Below, piece after piece: positions 1 to 8,643 of a stretch of 64,000 nucleotides of DNA; the first letter of the stretch is position 1, and the number at the start of each line of letters is the position of its first letter. The DNA is from Microbacterium sp. SORGH_AS_0888 (GTDB taxonomy: Bacteria; Actinomycetota; Actinomycetes; Actinomycetales; Microbacteriaceae): NCBI RefSeq assembly GCF_030818905.1, contig NZ_JAUTAZ010000001.1:868001-932000 (forward strand), in the 5' to 3' direction. A program made the position numbers and the translations under genes. Under the pieces are notes generated by a model that saw only the letters and a program-made list of their open reading frames with translations, was not told where the DNA came from and did not search any database.

Positions 1-373
1 CTCCCTCCTGCTGATCGTGGGGCTGCTCTTCGGCATCTCCGCGCTCGTGGTCGGCGCCTTCTTCACCGTCTGGACCATGCAACGTCGCGGCGACGTCGCC
101 GTCCTCAAGGCCCTCGGGGCGACGAACGGCTCGCTCCTGCGGGACGCGCTCGGCCAGGCGCTGGTCGTGCTCGTGGTCGGGACGGCGGTGGGAATCGGAA
201 TCACGACGACCGCCGGCGCCCTCGCGTCCCGCGCGCTGCCGTTCCTCCTCAGCCCACTGACGACACTGCTGCCCGCACTCCTCATGATCGCCGTGGGCCT
301 GATCGGCGCCGCGTTCTCGCTTCGCGCCGTGACCTCCTCCGCCCCCCTCACCGCTCTCGGGAGCAGCCGATGA
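1..373 (+). CDS. ABC transporter permease, FtsX/MacB type (C-terminal part only)
   Basis: The reading frame is open from the window edge, so only the last ~123 residues are present. They contain three hydrophobic segments (about residues 5-25, 50-75 and 85-105 of the visible part) separated by a short polar loop with an A-L-G-A-T motif, the usual C-terminal layout of FtsX-domain permeases. The stop overlaps the start of the downstream ATPase (ATGA), so the two form one transcript and presumably one membrane exporter of the MacB/LolCDE class. Substrate cannot be told from this fragment. Confidence 0.85.
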   Translation, partial: SLLLIVGLLFGISALVVGAFFTVWTMQRRGDVAVLKALGATNGSLLRDALGQALVVLVVGTAVGIGITTTAGALASRALPFLLSPLTTLLPALLMIAVGLIGAAFSLRAVTSSAPLTALGSSR

Positions 374-1062
374 TCCGCCTCGAGTCCGTCACCCTCACCT
401 TCCCCGACGGCGCGAGCCGCGTCCGCGCGGTCGACGACGTGTCACTCGCCGTCGCCGCGGGCAACGTCACGGGCCTCACGGGCCCCTCCGGCTCGGGCAA
501 GTCGAGCGTTCTCGCGGTCGCCGCGACCCTCATCCGGCCCGACGCCGGGCGCGTGCTCATCGACGACGTGGATGTCTCCGACCTCTCCGCGGCGGAGCGC
601 ACGACCGTGCGCCGGGAGCGGATCGGCATCGTCTTCCAGCAGGCGAACCTGCTGCCCTCGCTCACGGCGCGCGAACAGCTCCTCGTGATGGGACACCTGG
701 GCGGGGCGAGCACGCTCCGCGGCGCCGCGGCCGAGCGACGCGCGGACGAGCTGCTCGCCTCGGTCGGAATGGCCGAGCACCGGGAGAAACGCCCGCACCA
801 GCTCTCCGGCGGGCAGCGTCAACGCGTCAACATCGCGCGAGCGCTGATGAACGAACCGAGCGTCCTGGTCGTCGACGAGCCGACCAGCGCGCTGGATCAG
901 GAGCGCGGCGCGCAGATCATGCGGCTGCTCGTGGATCTGACCGCCGAGCGCGCGACCGCGACCCTCCTCGTGACGCACGATCTGTCGCTCGCACCGCACC
1001 TGCACGACCTGCTGTGGCTGCGGGACGGTCGACTGCAGCCCGCGCCCGCCGTGGCCGCGTGA
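370..1062 (+). CDS. ABC transporter ATP-binding protein (MacB/LolD type)
   Basis: 230 residues. It has Walker A (GPSGSGKSS, ~39-47), a Q-loop (FQQAN), the signature LSGGQRQR and Walker B VLVVDEPTSALD followed by the switch histidine in VTHD. This is a complete single ABC domain of the size usual for the LolD/MacB-like ATPases that partner FtsX-domain permeases. The start codon overlaps the stop of the permease by four bases, implying translational coupling. It energises the exporter at the membrane. Substrate unknown; lipoprotein, peptide or drug export are all possible for the family. Confidence 0.92.
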   Translation: MIRLESVTLTFPDGASRVRAVDDVSLAVAAGNVTGLTGPSGSGKSSVLAVAATLIRPDAGRVLIDDVDVSDLSAAERTTVRRERIGIVFQQANLLPSLTAREQLLVMGHLGGASTLRGAAAERRADELLASVGMAEHREKRPHQLSGGQRQRVNIARALMNEPSVLVVDEPTSALDQERGAQIMRLLVDLTAERATATLLVTHDLSLAPHLHDLLWLRDGRLQPAPAVAA

Positions 1063-1064
1063 CG

Positions 1065-1082
1065 TGAGCGCGGAGGCGCTCA
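1065..1082. terminator. Short hairpin between convergent genes
   Basis: TGAGCGC and GCGCTCA form a 7-bp stem with a GGAG loop, located between the end of the ABC ATPase gene and the end of clpX; the right arm overlaps the clpX stop. There is no T-tract. Possibly a bidirectional terminator. Confidence 0.35.
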
Positions 1083-2348
1083 GGCGCTCTTGCGCTTCTG
1101 AGCGAGCACGAGCGTGGGCTCCGCGCCGTCTTCGACGGCCGCGCGGGTGATGATGACCTTCGCCACGTCGCCGCTGGAGGGGATCTCGAACATGATCGGC
1201 CCCAGCACGTCTTCGAGGATGGCGCGAAGTCCGCGCGCACCGGTCTTGCGGGAGACGGCCAGGTCGGCGATGGCCGCGAGCGCCTCGTCGTCGAAGTCGA
1301 GTTCGACACCGTCGAGCTCGAACATGCGCTGATACTGCTTGACCAGGGCGTTCTTCGGCTCCGTGAGAATCTCCATGAGCGCCTCGCGGTCCAGCGGCGA
1401 GACCGACGCGACCACGGGGAGCCGGCCGATGAACTCGGGGATCAGGCCGAACTTGTGCAGGTCTTCGGGCAGGACCTCGCTGAACAGGTCGGGGCCGTCG
1501 TCCTTGCGCTGCAGCGGAGCGCCGAAGCCGACGCCGTGCTTGCCGATGCGCGAGGAGATGATCTCTTCCAGACCCGCGAACGCGCCCGCGACGATGAAGA
1601 GCACATTCGTCGTGTCGATCTGGATGAACTCCTGATGCGGGTGCTTGCGCCCGCCCTGCGGGGGCACCGAGGCGACCGTGCCCTCGAGGATCTTCAGCAG
1701 CGCCTGCTGCACGCCCTCCCCGGACACGTCGCGGGTGATCGAGGGGTTCTCGGCCTTGCGGGCGATCTTGTCGACCTCGTCGATGTAGATGATGCCGGTC
1801 TCGGCGCGCTTCGTGTCGAAGTCCGCGGCCTGCAGGAGCTTCAACAGGATGTTCTCGACGTCTTCGCCGACGTAGCCGGCCTCGGTCAGCGCGGTCGCAT
1901 CCGCGACGGCGAAGGGGACGTTGAGCCGCTTGGCGAGCGTCTGCGCCAGGTAGGTCTTACCGCATCCGGTGGGGCCGAGCATGAGGATGTTGCTCTTGGC
2001 GATCTCGATCTCATCTGCCCGCTGCTCGGCGGAGGTGATCGTGGACTGCGCACGCACGCGCTTGTAGTGGTTGTACACGGCGACCGAGAGGGCGCGCTTC
2101 GCCTGCTCCTGGCCGACGACGTACTCCTCGAGGAAGGCGAAGATCTCGCGCGGCTTGGGCAGATCGAACTCGGCGACCGTGCCGTCGGTCTGCTCGGCCA
2201 TGCGCTCTTCGATGATCTCGTTGCAGAGCTCGACGCACTCGTCGCAGATGTAGACCCCCGGGCCGGCGATCAGCTGCTGCACCTGCTTCTGACTCTTGCC
2301 GCAGAAGGAGCACTTGAACAGGTCTGCGCTCTCACCGATGCGAGCCAT
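1080..2348 (-). CDS. clpX: ATP-dependent Clp protease ATP-binding subunit ClpX
   Basis: 422 residues, full length. The N-terminal zinc-binding domain has four cysteines (13, 16, 35, 38). The AAA+ core carries Walker A GPTGCGKT (~124-131), Walker [10 protein letters not shown], the IGF-type loop that docks on ClpP (IGKHGVGF) and the C-terminal ClpB_D2-small domain. ClpX unfolds tagged substrates and feeds them to the ClpP1P2 chamber encoded just upstream. A good ribosome binding site (GAAAGGGG) precedes the ATG. It is separated from clpP2 by a strong hairpin, so it probably has its own promoter in the 148-bp gap. Confidence 0.98.
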   Translation of the reverse strand: MARIGESADLFKCSFCGKSQKQVQQLIAGPGVYICDECVELCNEIIEERMAEQTDGTVAEFDLPKPREIFAFLEEYVVGQEQAKRALSVAVYNHYKRVRAQSTITSAEQRADEIEIAKSNILMLGPTGCGKTYLAQTLAKRLNVPFAVADATALTEAGYVGEDVENILLKLLQAADFDTKRAETGIIYIDEVDKIARKAENPSITRDVSGEGVQQALLKILEGTVASVPPQGGRKHPHQEFIQIDTTNVLFIVAGAFAGLEEIISSRIGKHGVGFGAPLQRKDDGPDLFSEVLPEDLHKFGLIPEFIGRLPVVASVSPLDREALMEILTEPKNALVKQYQRMFELDGVELDFDDEALAAIADLAVSRKTGARGLRAILEDVLGPIMFEIPSSGDVAKVIITRAAVEDGAEPTLVLAQKRKSA

Positions 2349-2404
2349 GACGCCCCTTTCTTCCCACGGACTTCTCCCCCGTGGTGACGAGCCTAACCGC
2401 TGGC

Positions 2405-2432
2405 TGTGACATGTGCCCGCATTTGCGTCACA
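2405..2432. promoter_or_regulatory. Inverted repeat upstream of clpX
   Basis: TGTGAC at 2405-2410 and GTCACA at 2427-2432 form a 6-bp inverted repeat; inside it CGCATTTGCG is a second small dyad. It sits ~55 bp upstream of the clpX start, after the clpP2 terminator. Clp genes in actinobacteria are controlled by ClgR, whose sites have CGC/GCG half-sites, so this is a candidate operator. This assignment is inference. Confidence 0.3.
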
Positions 2433-2439
2433 TCACGAC

Positions 2440-2488
2440 GGATGACGCGGGGCCCCGGCCGTTCCCCGACCGGGGCCCCGCGTCATCC
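2440..2488 (-). terminator. Terminator hairpin after clpP1-clpP2
   Basis: A perfect 19-bp inverted repeat (2440-2458 and 2470-2488, arm sequence GGATGACGCGGGGCCCCGG) with an 11-base loop starts 8 bases after the clpP2 stop. It lacks a long T-tract, as is common in high-GC actinobacteria. Confidence 0.8.
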
Positions 2489-2496
2489 CGCTGCTC

Positions 2497-3162
2497 TCAG
2501 GAGGTGAGGGCGGCGGGGGTGCGCTTGCGCGTGGTCAGCACCTGGTCGACGATGCCGTACTCGAGCGCCTCGGCCGCCGAGAGGATCTTGTCGCGGTCGA
2601 TGTCCTTGTTGATCTGCTCCACCGGCTTTCCGGTGTGACGGGCCATGGTCTCCTCCAGCCAGGTGCGCATCCGGAGGATCTCGGCCGCCTGGATCTCGAT
2701 GTCGGAGGCCTGGCCGTGGCCGGACTCGCCCATGGCGGGCTGGTGCATGAGGATGCGGGCGTTCGGCAGGGCGAGTCGCTTGCCGGGGGCGCCCGCCGCC
2801 AGCAGCACGGACGCGGCCGACGCGGCCTGACCGAGCACGACGGTCTGGATCTGCGGCGAGACGTACTGCATCGTGTCGTAGATCGCGGTCATCGCCGTGA
2901 ACGAGCCGCCGGGCGAGTTGATGTACATGATGATGTCGCGGTCGGGGTCCTGGGACTCGAGCACGAGCAGCTGCGCCATGACGTCGTCGGCGGAGGCGTC
3001 GTCGACCTGCACTCCGAGGAAGATCACGCGGTCCTCGAACAGCTTGTTGTACGGGTCCTGGCGCTTGTAGCCGTACGCCGTGCGCTCCTCGAACTGGGGC
3101 AGGACGTAGCGGCTGGACGGCATCTGCAGGCCCTGCGGGATTCCTGCGGTGGGGGTGTTCAT
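2497..3162 (-). CDS. clpP2: ATP-dependent Clp protease proteolytic subunit ClpP2
   Basis: 221 residues. Catalytic serine lies in GQAASAAS (~115-122), the histidine in ILMHQPAMG, and the aspartate in the DIDRD segment. The extended N-terminus before the first conserved strand and the second position in the operon match ClpP2 of actinobacteria, where ClpP1 and ClpP2 rings stack into one mixed tetradecamer. It is 31 bp downstream of clpP1 and followed by a strong terminator. It functions with ClpX in regulated cytoplasmic proteolysis. Confidence 0.97.
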   Translation of the reverse strand: MNTPTAGIPQGLQMPSSRYVLPQFEERTAYGYKRQDPYNKLFEDRVIFLGVQVDDASADDVMAQLLVLESQDPDRDIIMYINSPGGSFTAMTAIYDTMQYVSPQIQTVVLGQAASAASVLLAAGAPGKRLALPNARILMHQPAMGESGHGQASDIEIQAAEILRMRTWLEETMARHTGKPVEQINKDIDRDKILSAAEALEYGIVDQVLTTRKRTPAALTS

Positions 3163-3193
3163 CAGGGTTCTCTCTCTTCCGATGCCTGTACGC

Positions 3194-3778
3194 CTAGTTT
3201 CCGGTCCCGCCGCCGCCGATGACGTCGGTCGCGGACTCCCGGATGTGGTCGACGAAGCCGTACTCGAGCGCCTCGTCGGCCGTGAACCAGCGGTCGCGGT
3301 CGCCGTCGGCGTTGATCTGCTCGACCGACTTGCCCGTCTGCGCGGCCGTGATCTCGGCCAGCCGGTTCTTCATCGAGACGATGAGCTGCGCCTGCGTCTG
3401 GATGTCGCTCGCGGTTCCGCCGAAGCCGCCGTGCGGCTGGTGGAGCAGCACGCGGGCGTTGGGCGTGATGTAGCGCTTGCCCTTCGTGCCCGCCGTCAGC
3501 AGCAGCTGGCCCATCGAGGCCGCCATGCCGATGCCGACCGTGACGATGTCGTTCGGGACGAACTGCATGGTGTCGTAGATCGCCATGCCGGCCGTGATCG
3601 AGCCGCCGGGCGAGTTGATGTAGAGGTAGATGTCCTTCTGCGAGTCCTCGGCGGCCAGCAGCAGGATCTTCGCGCAGATCTCGTTGGCGTTCTCGTCGCG
3701 CACCTCGGATCCGAGCCAGATGATGCGATCCTTCAGCAGCCTGTCGAAGACACTCGTCGCGACAAGGGGTTCAGCCAT
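3194..3778 (-). CDS. clpP1: ATP-dependent Clp protease proteolytic subunit ClpP1
   Basis: 194 residues from an ATG at 3778. The frame is open far upstream, but family alignment starts at MAEPLVAT, and a GGGAG element precedes this ATG. Nucleophilic serine is in GMAASMG, histidine in LLHQPHGG and aspartate in the DGDRDRW segment. First gene of the clpP1-clpP2 operon. A possible -10 hexamer (TAGATT on the minus strand, within 3812-3819) lies about 35 bp upstream, at the end of the TPR gene. Partner of ClpP2 in the heteromeric protease. Confidence 0.96.
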   Translation of the reverse strand: MAEPLVATSVFDRLLKDRIIWLGSEVRDENANEICAKILLLAAEDSQKDIYLYINSPGGSITAGMAIYDTMQFVPNDIVTVGIGMAASMGQLLLTAGTKGKRYITPNARVLLHQPHGGFGGTASDIQTQAQLIVSMKNRLAEITAAQTGKSVEQINADGDRDRWFTADEALEYGFVDHIRESATDVIGGGGTGN

Positions 3779-3812
3779 GTTCACTCCCGTTTCGGTGGTC
3801 GTGGCATCGAAT

Positions 3813-4343
3813 CTACCGGCGCGATTCCGGCCCCTCGCCCGTGTTCGCCGTCGGCATACCGCTCGGGGCATCCACGAGTTCCGCGGCATATCCGGCGACC
3901 GAGCGCGTATACCTCGGCAGGTGCGGCGCGAGGGCGGCCAGCGCCACCGCGAGCCCCTCACGCTCCCGGCCGACGGAGGCGAGGGCGAGGGCGAGGAAGG
4001 CGGCGACGGCATCGTCCATGCCTCCGTCGTGCGTGCGCTCGGCCTCGGCCCGCAGCATCCCGAGGGCCTCGTCGAGCCGCCCGAGATTGCGCAACGTGCT
4101 CGCGAGCTGGATGACCGCCTGCACCCGCCGCTGTTCGTCGAGGCCCACGGCCAACGCTCGACGATAGCGGGGCTCGGCGTCGGCCTCCTGCCCGGCGGAG
4201 TCGTAGGCGCCCGCCAGCTCGAACAGGGCCACCGGATCGTCGGGCCGCTCGGCCGCGAGGGCGGCGATCGCGGCGAGGCGCGCCTCGTCATCGAGCGTCG
4301 CGTCCTCCCACACGGCGTCCACGCGCGTCTGCCAGTTGCTCAT
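3813..4343 (-). CDS. Tetratricopeptide-repeat protein
   Basis: 176 residues, no signal peptide. The sequence is almost entirely alpha-helical, with helical pairs rich in Ala/Leu/Glu at regular spacing. One unit has the form [25 protein letters not shown], matching the TPR consensus (here paraphrased by key residues G-A-Y and A-P-Y). Such small TPR_5-type proteins are scaffolds in Gram-positive bacteria with no known reaction. The start at 4343 is chosen because GGAGGAG precedes it by 5 bases. It lies between tig and clpP1, separated from tig by a terminator, so it is probably independently transcribed or read through into clpP1. Confidence 0.8.
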   Translation of the reverse strand: MSNWQTRVDAVWEDATLDDEARLAAIAALAAERPDDPVALFELAGAYDSAGQEADAEPRYRRALAVGLDEQRRVQAVIQLASTLRNLGRLDEALGMLRAEAERTHDGGMDDAVAAFLALALASVGREREGLAVALAALAPHLPRYTRSVAGYAAELVDAPSGMPTANTGEGPESRR

Positions 4344-4367
4344 CGTCTCCTCCGGCTGCTCACGAAA

Positions 4368-4415
4368 GAGGGATGTCGCGAGACCCGGCAGGACCGGTGT
4401 CTCGCGACATCCCTC
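4368..4415 (-). terminator. Terminator hairpin after tig
   Basis: A perfect 16-bp inverted repeat (4368-4383 and 4400-4415; arm GAGGGATGTCGCGAGA) with a 16-base loop, followed on the minus strand by TTTC. It begins 20 bases after the tig stop and would end the trigger-factor transcript. Confidence 0.85.
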
Positions 4416-4434
4416 GCAGAGCGCTCTGGTCGTC

Positions 4435-5913
4435 TTACTCCGCGTCGGCCTTCTTGGCGGTGCGGCGAGCGGGCTTCTTCGGGGCCTGCTCCTCGCCCTC
4501 GGCGGCGTCGGCCTTCTTCGCGGCGGTCTTGCGGGCGGGCGCCTTCTTGGCGGGCTTCTCCTCCTCGGCGTCGGCCGCGGCATCCGCGATCTCCTCCGCC
4601 TCCTCGACGACGTCCTCCTCGGCAGCGGCCTCGTCGGCGACGGCGACGAAGCCGGTCAGGTCGACGGGGTTCCCGTTCGAGTCGACGACGTTGACCCGAC
4701 CGAGCGCGATCGCGAGCGCCTTGTTGCGTGCGACCTCGCCCACGAGCGCCGGCAGCTGGTTGCCCTGCTGCAGCGCCTCGACGAACTCCTGCGGGGCCAT
4801 GCCGTACTGGGCAGCCGACTGGATGAGGTACTGCGTCAGCTCGTCCTGCGAGACCTGGACGTTCGTCTGCTCGGCGAGCTTGTCGAGGATCATCTGAGTG
4901 CGGAACTGCTTCTCGCTCGCCTCGGTGACCTCGGCGCGGTGCTCGTCGTCCTCCAGACGGCCCTCGCCTTCGAGGTGCGAGTGGACCTCGTCCTCGACGA
5001 GCTTGGCGGGGACGGGGATGTCGGACTGCTCGATGAGCTGCTCGACGAGCTTGTCGCGCGCGGCGGCGCCCTGCGAGAAGGTCGACTGCTGGGCGACGCG
5101 CTCGGCGAGGGAGGCGCGCAGCTCGGCGATCGTGTCGAACTCGCTCGCGATCTGCGCGAAGTCGTCGTCGGCCTCCGGGAGCTCGCGCTCCTTGACGGCC
5201 TTGACCGTGACGGCGACCTCGGCCTCCTCGCCGGCGTGGTCTCCGCCGACGAGGGTCGAGCGGAAGGTGGTGTCCTCGCCGGCGGTGAGGGAGTCGATGG
5301 CCTCGTCGATGCCCTCGAGGAGCTCGCCCGATCCGACCTCGTAGGAGACGCCCTCGGCGCGGTCGATCTCCGTGCCCCCGATGGTGGCGACGAGGTCGAG
5401 CTCGACGAAGTCGCCGGCCTTGGCGGGACGGTCCACCGTGATGAGCGTGCCGAAGCGGCCGCGCAGGCGGTCGAGCTCGGCGTCGATGGCGGCCTCGTCG
5501 GCCTCGACGGCGTCGACCGTGATGGTCAGGCCCTCGTAGGCGGGCAGCTCGAACTCGGGCCGCACGTCGACCTCGACGTCGACCTTGAGGTCGCCGGAGA
5601 AGTCCTTGACCTCGGGCAGCTCGACGATCTCCGCCTCGGGACGGCCGATCACCCGCACCTCGTTGTCGGCGACGGCCTGACGGTAGAAGCCGTCGAGGCC
5701 CTCGTTGACGGCGTGCTCCAGCACGGCGCCGCGGCCGATGCGCTGGTCGATGATGGGCGCGGGCACCTTGCCCTTGCGGAAGCCGGGGATCTGCACGTCC
5801 TGCGCGATGTGCTCGTACGCGTGCGCGATCGAGGGCTTGAGGTCCTCGGGTGTGACCGTGATGTGCAGCTTGACGCGGGTCGGGCTCAGCTGCTCGACGG
5901 TGCTGTTCACCAT
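4435..5913 (-). CDS. tig: Trigger factor, ribosome-associated chaperone and prolyl isomerase
   Basis: 492 residues from ATG 5913 (MVNSTVEQL). Domains in order: N-terminal ribosome-binding domain with the signature loop [12 protein letters not shown] (~44-55), FKBP-type PPIase domain (~165-245), and the helical C-terminal chaperone domain. The last ~70 residues are a low-complexity tail of Glu/Ala blocks followed by Lys/Ala-Pro repeats, longer than the usual 430-470-residue family length; such tails are seen in actinobacterial orthologs. It binds nascent chains at the ribosome exit. Gene order tig-clpP1-clpP2-clpX is conserved widely. Confidence 0.97.
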   Translation of the reverse strand: MVNSTVEQLSPTRVKLHITVTPEDLKPSIAHAYEHIAQDVQIPGFRKGKVPAPIIDQRIGRGAVLEHAVNEGLDGFYRQAVADNEVRVIGRPEAEIVELPEVKDFSGDLKVDVEVDVRPEFELPAYEGLTITVDAVEADEAAIDAELDRLRGRFGTLITVDRPAKAGDFVELDLVATIGGTEIDRAEGVSYEVGSGELLEGIDEAIDSLTAGEDTTFRSTLVGGDHAGEEAEVAVTVKAVKERELPEADDDFAQIASEFDTIAELRASLAERVAQQSTFSQGAAARDKLVEQLIEQSDIPVPAKLVEDEVHSHLEGEGRLEDDEHRAEVTEASEKQFRTQMILDKLAEQTNVQVSQDELTQYLIQSAAQYGMAPQEFVEALQQGNQLPALVGEVARNKALAIALGRVNVVDSNGNPVDLTGFVAVADEAAAEEDVVEEAEEIADAAADAEEEKPAKKAPARKTAAKKADAAEGEEQAPKKPARRTAKKADAE

Positions 5914-6132
5914 GTGGTGTTCTCTCCTCGTGACGGACCGCACGCGGTCGCGCGCGGAGAATCTGTGGGTGGGGTCGTGATGTCGGAGTGGCCGCGCCCG
6001 TGCGATCGGGCGCCGGTGCCGACACGGTCGGTTCGTCCCGAACGCCTACCGATCCGTTGCGGGAGCAGGCAGAAACGACGACGTCCAGCCCAGGAAGTCT
6101 AACGGATCGTGCCCGCGTGTCTCCCCGAGGGG
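5914..6132. other. 219-bp gap upstream of tig
   Basis: No gene is supported here. On the minus strand a TAGACT hexamer (6101-6096) could be the -10 box of tig, giving a leader of about 175 bases; a TAGGCG hexamer closer to the gene is an alternative. I see no convincing -35 or riboswitch fold. Confidence 0.3.
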
Positions 6133-7164
6133 TCAGCGGCGTTCCGCGGCTTCGGGCGCGTCGGCGTCCGTGCCCGTCCGTCCGTGCGCGCTCGGGCGCC
6201 GATACTCGTCGACGCCGCGCCGGGTTCTGCTCGCCTGCAGTCCGCTGCGCACGAGCTCCGCCTCGACACGACGTGGGAGGGGCGGCAGCGCCGCGGCGAC
6301 GCCGGGCGCCTGACGCGCCATCCCGATCAGAAGAGTCTCCGAGCGGGAGGCGACACGGACCTCGAGACGGGCGTACTCGCTCGTCTGGCGCCAGCGCAGC
6401 AGGCGGATGTCGCGGAACGCGAGCTCGCGCCGTTCGCCCCCGACCGTGATCCGCAGCACGCCGCGATCGAAGGCGATCGTGCAGGGCGAGGTTCGGCGGC
6501 GCACGAGAGCGGCGAGGACGCCGTACACCGGCAGGGCGATCGCCCCGCCGAACAGCACGACAGCGAGCTGCGGGCTGAACCACCGCGTCACGATGTCGTC
6601 GACCGCGATCAGCACGACCACGGCCATCGAGCCGCCGAGAGCGATCGCCACGGCGATCCCGAGAGCCAGCGCGCGCATCGACAGCCGCACCGCGCCGACG
6701 TGGACGATCGCGACACCTGCTTCGTGCTCCCACTCGGCTGTCGCCTGCACGACGCGCCTCTCCCGGGATCTCACCCATCCCGTGACGCGAGAGATCAGCC
6801 CGAGCCAGATCCAGCCGGCAGCGGGCACGACTCCCATCGACACGAACGCCAACGCCGTCCGCGGCGCCCCGCGCGGAAGGAGACCTGGCATCACCTCGAC
6901 CAGGAGCACGAACAGCGGCACGAGCAGGACCGCGACGATCACGTGGACGAGCAGACCCCGGCGCGGCCGCGCGTCGCGTAGCGTGAGGCCGACGAACCAG
7001 TAGCCGCAGAGGAAGCCGCTGGCGAGGATGAGCAGGTACACGGGGAGGTCGAGGCCGAGACCCGGCGCGAGGATCGCCGCCCCGGTCGCGCAGACCGCGG
7101 CCCAGCTGAGCGGATGGCGCACGACACGGCCCACGATCGAGGAGCGGGCCGCACGCGTGGACAT
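6133..7164 (-). CDS. Membrane protein of unknown function
   Basis: 343 residues. Hydrophobic segments suggest about five to six membrane spans (around residues 18-38, 40-60, 73-95, 105-128, 170-192, 198-220), then a cytoplasmic beta-rich C-terminal domain (~225-310) that resembles a bacterial PH-like fold, and an Arg-rich tail. I do not recognise a family. The start is set at ATG 7164 because TAGGCT lies exactly 6 bases upstream and no Shine-Dalgarno exists, as in many leaderless genes of this window. It stands alone between tig and tRNA-Pro. Confidence 0.75.
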   Translation of the reverse strand: MSTRAARSSIVGRVVRHPLSWAAVCATGAAILAPGLGLDLPVYLLILASGFLCGYWFVGLTLRDARPRRGLLVHVIVAVLLVPLFVLLVEVMPGLLPRGAPRTALAFVSMGVVPAAGWIWLGLISRVTGWVRSRERRVVQATAEWEHEAGVAIVHVGAVRLSMRALALGIAVAIALGGSMAVVVLIAVDDIVTRWFSPQLAVVLFGGAIALPVYGVLAALVRRRTSPCTIAFDRGVLRITVGGERRELAFRDIRLLRWRQTSEYARLEVRVASRSETLLIGMARQAPGVAAALPPLPRRVEAELVRSGLQASRTRRGVDEYRRPSAHGRTGTDADAPEAAERR

Positions 7165-7170
7165 CACGAC

Positions 7171-7176
7171 AGCCTA
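7171..7176 (-). promoter_or_regulatory. -10 box of a leaderless promoter
   Basis: TAGGCT ends 6 bases before ATG 7164; no ribosome binding site is present. Confidence 0.55.
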
Positions 7177-7219
7177 CAAAGCCGGGTGCGTCGCCATGGT
7201 CGGCAGAGACGCGGTGCCG

Positions 7220-7296
7220 TGGTCGGGGCGACAGGATTTGAACCTGCGGCCTCCCGCTCCCAAAGCGGGCGCTCTACCAAGCTGAGCTACGCCCCG
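7220..7296 (-). tRNA. tRNA-Pro (anticodon TGG)
   Basis: On the minus strand the acceptor arms CGGGGCG and CGCCCCG pair over 7 bp, the discriminator is A and CCA is encoded. The anticodon stem CCCGC/GCGGG encloses the loop TTTGGGA with anticodon TGG. The T-loop is TTCAAAT. A TAGACT hexamer at 7343-7338 (minus) is a likely -10 box about 42 bases upstream of the mature 5' end. Confidence 0.97.
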
Positions 7297-7431
7297 CGCA
7301 GCCCGCACGCGAAGGTGCGCCCACAACGGCGCCTCGAAGTCTAGCCGAACCCCACGCCCCGCCGAGGCGGGTGTCCGGAGGTGCCTGCGGCATCCGTATA
7401 GACTGTCGGATGCTGCGGCTCGCGCCGCTTC

Positions 7432-7505
7432 GGGGATGTAGCTCAATGGTAGAGCCTCAGTCTTCCAAACTGATTACGCGGGTTCGATTCCCGTCATCCC
7501 CTCCA
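7432..7505 (+). tRNA. tRNA-Gly (anticodon TCC)
   Basis: Acceptor arms GGGGATG and CATCCCC pair perfectly, the discriminator is T and CCA is encoded. The anticodon stem TCAGT/ACTGA encloses CTTCCAA with anticodon TCC. TATAGACT at 7397-7404 is a likely -10 region. It is divergent from tRNA-Pro, and both appear to use a TAGACT box. Confidence 0.97.
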
Positions 7506-7585
7506 TGTCCCTCCCGCCGCGACAGCGCGGCGGGAGGCCGCCTCACGCCGGCGCGTCTCAGCGCGCCGCAACAGGACATCGTGCA

Positions 7586-7639
7586 GGATCAGGACGTTCG
7601 CTGTCGGGGACGGCTTGCTTCGGCGAGATGTCCTGATCC
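7586..7639. repeat. Dispersed palindromic element, copy 1
   Basis: GGATCAGGAC (7586-7595) and GTCCTGATCC (7630-7639) are perfect 10-bp inverted ends. The last 19 bases, read on the minus strand, GGATCAGGACATCTCGCCG, are identical to 44478-44496, where a second IR-bounded copy lies. It sits in the intergenic space between tRNA-Gly and the next gene. It may also act as a terminator. Confidence 0.6.
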
Positions 7640-7645
7640 GGGCGA

Positions 7646-7885
7646 TCAGTCCGCCGAGCGGGCGATGGCCTCGATCGCCTTGGCCAGCGACTCGATCGCC
7701 TTCGCGAGCTCCTTGATCTCGTCCTGCTTGGCGAGGTACTTGGCCTGGCGGGCGCGGGTCGCCGCGTCGCGCGCGTTGGTCACCGCGGCGTCGTTGGAGG
7801 TCGTCCGGGCGGCGCCGTAGGAACGGGAGCTGATGCTTCCCGGCCGAGACGGTCCGGCGGACGGATCCTGTGCGTCAACGCTCAT
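7646..7885 (-). CDS. Small hypothetical protein with C-terminal coiled coil
   Basis: 79 residues. The N-terminal third is disordered (Ser/Pro/Arg-rich); from ~residue 32 on it is a continuous amphipathic helix with an ELAKAIESLAKAIEAIA heptad pattern, which predicts self-association. No family recognised. The start ATG overlaps the stop of the upstream gamma-carbonic-anhydrase-like gene (ATGA), and GGAGGA lies 6 bases before it, so it is the second gene of that operon. Confidence 0.65.
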   Translation of the reverse strand: MSVDAQDPSAGPSRPGSISSRSYGAARTTSNDAAVTNARDAATRARQAKYLAKQDEIKELAKAIESLAKAIEAIARSAD

Positions 7886-8436
7886 GACGTTCCTCCCCCG
7901 TGTTCGTCGCTCACACCCCGATGCGTCTCGGTGTGCCCGAGATACGCCTGCGCATTGCGGATCAGCCCCTGGCGCTCCTCGTCGGTCAGCTCGCGTCGCA
8001 CCTTCGCCGGAACACCGGCGACCAGCATCCCGTCCGGCACGACCGTGCCCTCCAGCACGACCGCTCCCCCGGCGACGAGGCACCCGGAGCCGATGACGGC
8101 ACCGTTGAGGACGACGCTTCCCATGCCGATGAGCGAGCCGTCGCCGATCGTGCAGCCGTGCACGACGGCGTTGTGGCCGACCGAGACGTCCTCACCGATC
8201 GTCACGGGCCTGCCCGCGTCGACGTGCACCGCGACGCCGTCCTGCAGGTTGCTGCGGGCGCCGATCGTGATCGTTGCAGCCTCGGCGCGGAGGACGGCGT
8301 TGTACCAGACGCTCGCCTGCGGCCCGAGCACGACGTCGCCGATGAGGCGTGCACCGGCGGCAAGGAAGGATGTCGGATCCAGCCTCGGCGCGAGCTCCCC
8401 GATCCGCAGCACCGATGCGTCCTCAGACACGGTCAT
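7882..8436 (-). CDS. Gamma-carbonic-anhydrase-like hexapeptide-repeat protein
   Basis: 184 residues with successive hexapeptide repeats forming a left-handed beta helix (for example VVLGPQ, VHVDAG, ISIGHN-type turns) and the three metal-ligand histidines expected for gamma-CA relatives (in AVHVD and VGHNAVVHG). It belongs to the YrdA/PaaY/CaiE group, of which members are carbonic anhydrases or CoA-thioesterases; the true activity cannot be chosen from sequence. TAGAGT lies 6 bases before the ATG (leaderless). It neighbours the catabolic cluster but points away from it. Confidence 0.88.
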   Translation of the reverse strand: MTVSEDASVLRIGELAPRLDPTSFLAAGARLIGDVVLGPQASVWYNAVLRAEAATITIGARSNLQDGVAVHVDAGRPVTIGEDVSVGHNAVVHGCTIGDGSLIGMGSVVLNGAVIGSGCLVAGGAVVLEGTVVPDGMLVAGVPAKVRRELTDEERQGLIRNAQAYLGHTETHRGVSDEHGGGTS

Positions 8437-8442
8437 GACACG

Positions 8443-8448
8443 ACTCTA
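8443..8448 (-). promoter_or_regulatory. -10 box of a leaderless promoter
   Basis: TAGAGT ends 6 bases before ATG 8436 of the hexapeptide-repeat gene; no Shine-Dalgarno. Confidence 0.55.
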
Positions 8449-8589
8449 GCCGCGATCCCCCCGCGACAGCGGGGCGTCTCCCACAGAGTGCCGACGAGGG
8501 GCCGGCCGCTGAACCCCTCGACCCGCGCTCCCGGGGCCTCCTCTCGGCAGAGGACCGAGCAGTCCGATCGTCGGTTTCTATTTCGTTTT

Positions 8590-8619
8590 TTGTACTTTCG
8601 CAATACTGTTGCAATACAG
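8590..8619 (+). promoter_or_regulatory. Promoter and candidate operator of the cupin gene
   Basis: GCAATAC occurs twice (8600-8606 and 8611-8617), 11 bp apart, one helical turn. The second copy is part of CAATACAG (8612-8619), whose reverse complement CTGTATTG occurs at 9581-9588 in front of the FAH operon. TTGTAC at 8590 could be a -35, though no good -10 is seen. The local AT-richness contrasts with the surrounding DNA. Confidence 0.5.
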
Positions 8620-8643
8620 ACGACACCACACGAAAGGAATCAC

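Noticed and set aside
4336..6102. A 588-codon plus-strand frame opposite tig
   Set aside because: Leu/Val/Asp/Gly-rich antisense translation of trigger factor, which is unambiguous on the other strand.
7223..7505. Integration site at tRNA-Pro or tRNA-Gly
   Set aside because: Both tRNAs are complete and I found no repeated 3' tRNA fragment nearby.
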